Shown here: piece after piece, positions 60,866-64,000 of the stretch
How positions within the stretch are numbered: position 1 is the first letter of the stretch
Layout of the letters: each line of letters starts with the position of its first letter
NCBI RefSeq assembly: GCF_036417845.1
Contig: NC_089979.1
Span: 51,002,275 to 51,066,274 of the forward strand
From: Apteryx mantelli
Lineage: Eukaryota; Chordata; Aves; Apterygiformes; Apterygidae
Length of the DNA stretch: 64,000 nt
Direction: 5' to 3'
Made by a program: the position numbers and the translations under genes
The notes under the pieces: generated by a model
Databases searched by the model: none
Told to the model about the DNA's origin: nothing
The model's input: only the letters and a program-made list of their open reading frames with translations

Positions 60866-60882
60866 AAAAAAAAAAAAAAAAA
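60866..60882. repeat. Homopolymer A run
   Basis: Seventeen consecutive A. No retroposed body was recognised to its left. Confidence 0.85.
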
Positions 60883-61782
60883 TCAAGATAACAATTTACT
60901 GCCAGAAATGTCCTGTCAAATTTTTCTGTAATGCATTAGAAAAAAGTCTGGAAGCTATTAATAAAAGAGAAGAAAAATGCAAGTGTTTGTGATTGTATTT
61001 TTAACATTTGTATTTTTTCCCACTCTACATCACTACAACCCGTTTCAGAATGTTCATTAATGTTCACTACTAGCTGTAACAGTGTAATTTCAAAGTCTCC
61101 ATATTCTTTGTTGAAATCGCTGGTTCCCTTAGTTACAGGACACTTATCCTCAGCTGTTCAACAAGATTCCAGAGTCTGACACTCACAGTGTGTTCCTCAA
61201 AGAAATTTTGAAGCAGCATCTTTACATTTCTGTAGTTCACCACCCATGTCCAGTCTTCCTTATGTCACCAAGCAGGTTCTATCAGACATGACTGAGAACT
61301 GTGTAGGCAGGACCTGGCTCTCCAAAGCATTATAGTATTGGGTGATCTGTTTTCCTTTTAGGTACTGAAAACTTCAAAAACCAGGTCACTTGCAGAATCT
61401 TAATGACTTCAGTCTCACCCTCAAGACAAGAAATTAGGGTCCCACTTTTAGTACAGGGCAGGTGTTTGAGTTCCAACCCCATAATAAAGAGGATAGATAA
61501 TCCACATTTTAATTAATTGTCCATAGTTGAGGGGAAAGAATGGTTCTGGATGCTATGATGCCCTCATAGCAAGGAGCTGAAATCTATACTGCAGAAAACT
61601 CATTTGTCTAAGCTCTCCACTTCAGAATAGCTGAAGAAATGACAGAACAAGAGGAAAATATATCTATAGCTTTACTGAATTTTCTTTTGAATACAAAATG
61701 TCTGTTGTGGATAGGCAATAATGTCCATATTTCATTTCTATAAATATGTGCAAAGTAATTCTTTTTAGTTTTTAATAATAAA

Positions 61783-61851
61783 TTAATGTTCCATTCTCTT
61801 CTTGTCCTTCTTTATCTTTTTGCTCTTTCCCACTTGTTTAGATGATTCTTC
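61783..61851 (-). CDS. IMPACT: IMPACT, last coding exon (partial gene)
   Basis: IMPACT binds GCN1 in the cytoplasm and dampens GCN2 activation, so it tunes the amino-acid starvation response. Only the C-terminal 22 codons and stop are in the window. The minus-strand acceptor tttttatttcag at 61863-61852 is followed by GAA GAA TCA, reading EESSKQVGKSKK then IKKDKKRMEH and a TAA at 61783-61785. From memory, human IMPACT ends with a closely matching Lys-rich tail starting EESSKALGK. Earlier exons (RWD domain and ancient domain) are not found up to 64000 and should lie beyond it on the same strand. Candidate ATTAAA poly(A) hexamers occur at 61513-61508 and, too close to the stop to be likely, at 61776-61771. 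The call rests on a short match plus a good splice site and expected synteny with HRH4. Confidence 0.85.
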   Translation of the reverse strand, partial: EESSKQVGKSKKIKKDKKRMEH

Positions 61852-64000
61852 CTGAAATAAAAACCAAGCAAATCAAAACTTAAAAGCAACATTCCTACAC
61901 ACTGCGAGTACTCTCTCAAGGTCATCTATAAAACTTATTCAAATAAGAATAGTGTTCATAATTCACTGGTATTTGTGACAATTTTTAACAATTGTAGAAT
62001 ATTTAGCCAGCAAGTTTCATTATTTTTCCTGCTTACCTTGCTATTTATAAACTTCTGCCTTCAGCAATGCTAAAATTACAGGCTCAAAATACAAAGCCTT
62101 TGGGCAGGGTACAACCTCTTTGAAACTTCTGTTTGACATACATATGCCAACAGAAGCATGTAATGCAGAAATAATCTAAGCCATTTCTACTCAAGGAGGA
62201 GCTTATCGGTATAGGAATACTAGTACACTATACTGCAAACTCCTTCTAGTGAGGATGAGACTATATCAAAAGATATGCTGTACACCAGTACATTAAAACC
62301 AGCTTCGTAAGTAAAACAAACCTACACTGGGAAAAACAAAACTTTACCAGTCTTACTGCATCAACATTGCAACAAGCAGCCTACTCTGACTGTCAATTCT
62401 GAAAAACACGATTTTTCTTCACAAGTGAAAACCAATTGCTGTATGAGCTTTTGCACTTTCTTTCTGAGTTTGGGGGACCATAGTTATAGTTTTTAATTTT
62501 TTTGTGGATTTCAGCATATTATTAGATTAGGATCACTCTAATTAAATGCAGCAGGCATTCATCTTGGGCACTTCCCAGTGTGATGAGGGAATCTGCCACT
62601 ACAACTCACAGAACTTGTGATTTAGTAATCCTATCTCCTGCCTCTTGTGCATGGAACAGAAATAGACCCTAACAGAATGTAAGAACTCTGCCATTCTGAA
62701 GAAAGTTAGCCAAAAGCATACTTTTTCAAGAGCACATCCATGGGACTAGAATAGTAATTACTATAACTGCCATCTATTATTTTTCCAAGGGATATTGGTA
62801 ACAAAACATATTGGTTAATATACAATAAAGAAATATGGTCTGACTGAAGTAATTAAAATATAGAAAAATGAGAAGTAATTTCTGGTATTAAACTTTCTCT
62901 TGAGGGTAAATGCTTAAAAATTGCATTATAATTTCCTATTATTGTATGACTAAGACATATAAATAAAAGAAAACACTGATCAGGTGACAAGAAGGGGAAT
63001 CAGTAAGTATATACAAACACCTCTAAAATGCAAAAAGCAAATAACTGACAAGTGCAGGCAGAGGAATTGGGAAGAATGTTCAGCATCCAGCCACAACAAC
63101 CTTAGATGCTTTTATGTAAACAGGAAAACTTCAGACAGTTGCATATTTTTTTCAGATATCCATTTGTAATTATTTCCTCATGTCTTAAACTTTCTACTGT
63201 TAGCAATTATGTATTTTAATGTACATACACATATTTAATATGCTCCTGAGAGGAAGAAGAATAGAAATGTTGAAAACCAGGAATATTAGCTGAATAAATG
63301 ACCTAAGTCCCTTCGGAGGTAAAATGCCACTGAAAGACTTTTGGGACTTAGTCTCCTGAATCATTTAGGTCTCTTTGAAACATTTCCCTGCAACAATTAA
63401 TGTTACTTGCATTCCCCTAGTCTAGCTTTAATTTTTTTTTTAATAGTACCTATTGCCTACTCTTTTAGTAGTATTTGCTGTTGCTATGAAGCTGTAGTAT
63501 GTTCTATTCTATAATTCTGAAAACTTCTTTGGGTCTAATAAAGTTTTGACTTTTTTAAGTGTCTACTGGTTACAGGAATTCCCAAGCTCAGTCTGCCCAC
63601 ACACTAGCACTGGCAGTGGCGGCACGTGTAACCATAAGCACCAGCAGCAGGTCCCAGTCCCTGGCATGTGCAGGAGCCATATCACTTTCCCATCTGCCCC
63701 CAAACCTTAAATTCAGGTTTTAGACTGATCTCAACTGCTGCCGCCCTTCCGTTGCACACCTCACACTTATAAAGCAGGTCTCTAACTTCATTCCCTTTAT
63801 TTGCTGTATTCTCTCACCCAAGCGTTCTGTGGAAGATGGGTAGCAGGCACCTGTATCTCCTTAAAGCCACCTAATGCAACAGGAAATTACTGATGGGAAC
63901 TGAAAGACAGCTCCCAACTCTGCCTGGAGGCAGGCACAATACTGGCAAGGACACGGAGTCAGCCTCTCAGGTTTGCCTCTGTGAAGGTATTTAAGAAAAG
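61852..64000 (-). other. IMPACT last intron (partial)
   Basis: DNA upstream of the terminal IMPACT exon. No sequence resembling the preceding IMPACT exon was found, so the intron probably runs off the window. The end (about 63560-63960) is more GC-rich than the rest, but no promoter can be assigned. Confidence 0.6.

Larger units (their letters stand above)
52918..61782. other. Spacer between HRH4 copy B and IMPACT
   Basis: Holds the copy B promoter region near 52918-53300, a MIR-like relic at 55925-55990, A/T-rich stretches (54250-54310, 60340-60420) and presumably the IMPACT 3' UTR at the right end. A short splice-flanked open segment lies at 57342-57403, but no gene is assigned. Confidence 0.55.

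Overview
The window reads as bird nuclear DNA. It holds two CR1 LINE copies with avian-type 3' tails, CR1/L3-like and MIR-like relics, low CpG, long gene-free stretches and split vertebrate genes with canonical GT-AG introns. The species cannot be fixed from sequence alone. All recognised protein-coding genes lie on the minus strand.

Right edge: the last coding exon of IMPACT (61783-61851) is present with a clean acceptor and stop codon. The rest of IMPACT lies beyond 64000. Downstream on the same strand are two complete three-exon histamine-receptor genes of the H3/H4 type: copy B (45951-52862, 400 aa) and then copy A (33882-40073, 397 aa). In mammals HRH4 follows IMPACT on the same strand, so I call both HRH4. 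Several segments, however, look closer to HRH3 than human HRH4 does.

The main observation is the structure of this tandem pair. The start codons lie 12,789 bp apart. Exon 2 differs at about 23 of 167 bases (about 14%). In contrast, a 461-bp block over exon 1, including 159 bp of intron 1 and 55 bp upstream of the ATG, is identical in both copies. A 347-bp block of exon 3 (TM4 to the first part of intracellular loop 3) is also identical. It stops abruptly against a hypervariable loop segment. This mosaic fits an old duplication followed by recent gene conversion, with an assembly artefact as the main alternative. Both copies keep open frames, splice sites and key receptor residues. Copy B alone has an N-glycosylation sequon at the TM2/ECL1 junction.

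Layout: 1-33500 is gene-free DNA with a decayed LINE (18330-19290), a minus-strand CR1 (16989-17955), MIR-like scraps, microsatellites and a small CpG-rich patch near 5040-5420. 33500-40130 is HRH4 copy A. 41290-44020 is a long plus-strand CR1 between the copies. 45577-52917 is HRH4 copy B. 52918-61782 is spacer. 61783-64000 is the 3' end of IMPACT and part of its last intron. No tRNA, rRNA, CRISPR array, endogenous retrovirus or other gene was recognised.
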